Assembly (NCBI GenBank): GCA_029007575.1
Contig: JAQXIB010000123.1
Span: forward strand, 1 to 31,338
DNA from: Clostridiales bacterium
GTDB lineage: Bacteria; Bacillota; Clostridia; Oscillospirales; Ruminococcaceae
Direction: 5' to 3'
Length of the DNA stretch: 31,338 bases
Made by a program: the position numbers and the translations under genes. This document shows positions 30,896 through 31,338 of this stretch, piece after piece. The notes beneath the pieces are model-generated. The model was not told where the DNA came from, did not search any database, and saw only the letters and a list, made by a program, of their open reading frames with translations. Numbering within the stretch: the stretch's first letter is position 1; each line of letters opens with the position of its first letter.

Positions 30896-31338
30896 TTATC
30901 GATTGCTTCTTTTACGGAACAATACGATTATTCCACAACCAGAGATTAACAATAGCACAGAAGCCAATACGAACCAGTCGTTGATACCGGTTTTTTCCGG
31001 TTCTTCTATTGTTTCGCCATCACTATTGTTGTCACCGTTTTCGTCATCGTCGCCCCAATCAAAGATCGGATCGTCATGGTCGCCATCACCGTTGTTGTCA
31101 CCGTTGTTGTCACCGCTGTTGTCCTCATCGCCGCCGGAAGTTGTTCCGTCTCCTTCGCCGTCTACATACTCCGGCGCAGTATCTCCGTCATACGTCACCA
31201 GGCCGATATCGTCGACATAATAAATACCGGTTGCACCCGAGGTCGCCATAAAGATCTGGAATCGTACTACATCGTTGAGTTCTTCGGTCGTAACGTTAGT
31301 CAGCGGGATTCTGACAAAGCCCTTGGCATTAGCAGGAA
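30896..31338 (-). CDS. C-terminal part of a surface protein with beta-sandwich, acidic linker and membrane anchor (partial)
   Basis: The frame is open to the window edge, so the N-terminus is missing. The visible 146 residues begin PANAKGFVRIPLTNVTTEEL and include RFQIFMATSGATGIYYVDDI, which look like the last strands of a carbohydrate-binding beta-sandwich. A very acidic Asp/Asn/Gly linker follows (GDNNGDNNGDGDHDD, DWGDDDENGDNN), then EEPEKTG, a membrane helix (FVLASVLLLISGCGIIVLF) and the basic tail RKRSNR. This is the layout of a sortase substrate, but PEKTG is not a canonical LPXTG, so simple membrane anchoring is also possible. It is the first gene of the locus seen here, 169 bases ahead of the solute-binding protein gene. 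Confidence 0.75.
   Translation of the reverse strand, partial: PANAKGFVRIPLTNVTTEELNDVVRFQIFMATSGATGIYYVDDIGLVTYDGDTAPEYVDGEGDGTTSGGDEDNSGDNNGDNNGDGDHDDPIFDWGDDDENGDNNSDGETIEEPEKTGINDWFVLASVLLLISGCGIIVLFRKRSNR
31088..31123 (-). repeat. Three tandem 12-bp units in the acidic linker
   Basis: ACCGTTGTTGTC occurs twice in a row, followed by ACCGCTGTTGTC. They encode the repeated Asp-Asn-Gly-Asp pattern of the linker. Related single units lie nearby (about 31024-31040). Slippage here would change linker length in steps of four residues without breaking the frame. Confidence 0.7.

Noticed and set aside
30413..30949. 178-codon plus-strand open frame
   Set aside because: It is antisense to the signal peptide and stalk of the solute-binding lipoprotein, with no ribosome binding site or domain.
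31024..31123. Short repeats that might be a CRISPR array
   Set aside because: The units are 12 bp, directly abutting and in frame inside a coding linker; there are no spacers.

Overview
The window looks like a chromosomal segment of a Gram-positive Firmicute, probably a gut-type Clostridia of the Oscillospirales/Ruminococcaceae kind. This rests on the moderate GC content, strong AGGAGG-type ribosome binding sites with several TTG and GTG starts, lipoproteins with long Ser/Thr-rich stalks, and CUT1-type sugar permeases without a local ATPase. I could not run a database search, so the lineage is an inference.

Positions 1-2240 hold housekeeping genes on the minus strand: the start of a small membrane-anchored protein, a THUMP-domain rRNA methyltransferase gene broken by one in-frame TAG, and the long-form ribosome hibernation factor hpf with its promoter. 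A good terminator follows the methyltransferase.

Positions 2340-5120 are a scarred accessory region. It contains a stub of an ABC transporter ATPase that stops at its Walker A motif, a divergent tandem-HTH regulator with a palindromic operator between the two genes, a decayed IS5-type transposase, an excisionase-like double-HTH protein and a TnpV-like protein. A bidirectional terminator closes the region.

Positions 5131-31338 form one long minus-strand glycan-uptake and degradation locus, read from high to low coordinates. It begins with the tail of a surface-anchored protein, then a lipoprotein solute-binding protein, a second solute-binding protein fused to two carbohydrate-binding-like beta-sandwiches, a permease pair, an NHL-propeller/TPR membrane protein, a Yip1-family membrane protein, a DUF5696-type lipoprotein and a second permease pair. 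The enzymes follow: a cytoplasmic beta-helix protein and its secreted lipoprotein paralogue, a HAD hydrolase, a second cytoplasmic beta-helix protein, a GH38-like protein, an FAD-dependent oxidoreductase, a membrane-anchored SurA/PrsA-like protein and a second secreted beta-helix lipoprotein.

The likely logic is that surface lipoproteins bind and cut a complex glycan, two CUT1 importers take up the oligosaccharides using an ATPase encoded elsewhere, and the cytoplasmic beta-helix, GH38-like, oxidoreductase and HAD enzymes finish the breakdown. The most unusual points are the GH38-like enzyme that keeps its metal ligands but has Phe where the catalytic Asp should be, its linkage to an FAD oxidoreductase, the two beta-helix families each present in a secreted and a cytoplasmic version, and a helical hairpin inserted into the second beta-sandwich of the fused binding protein.
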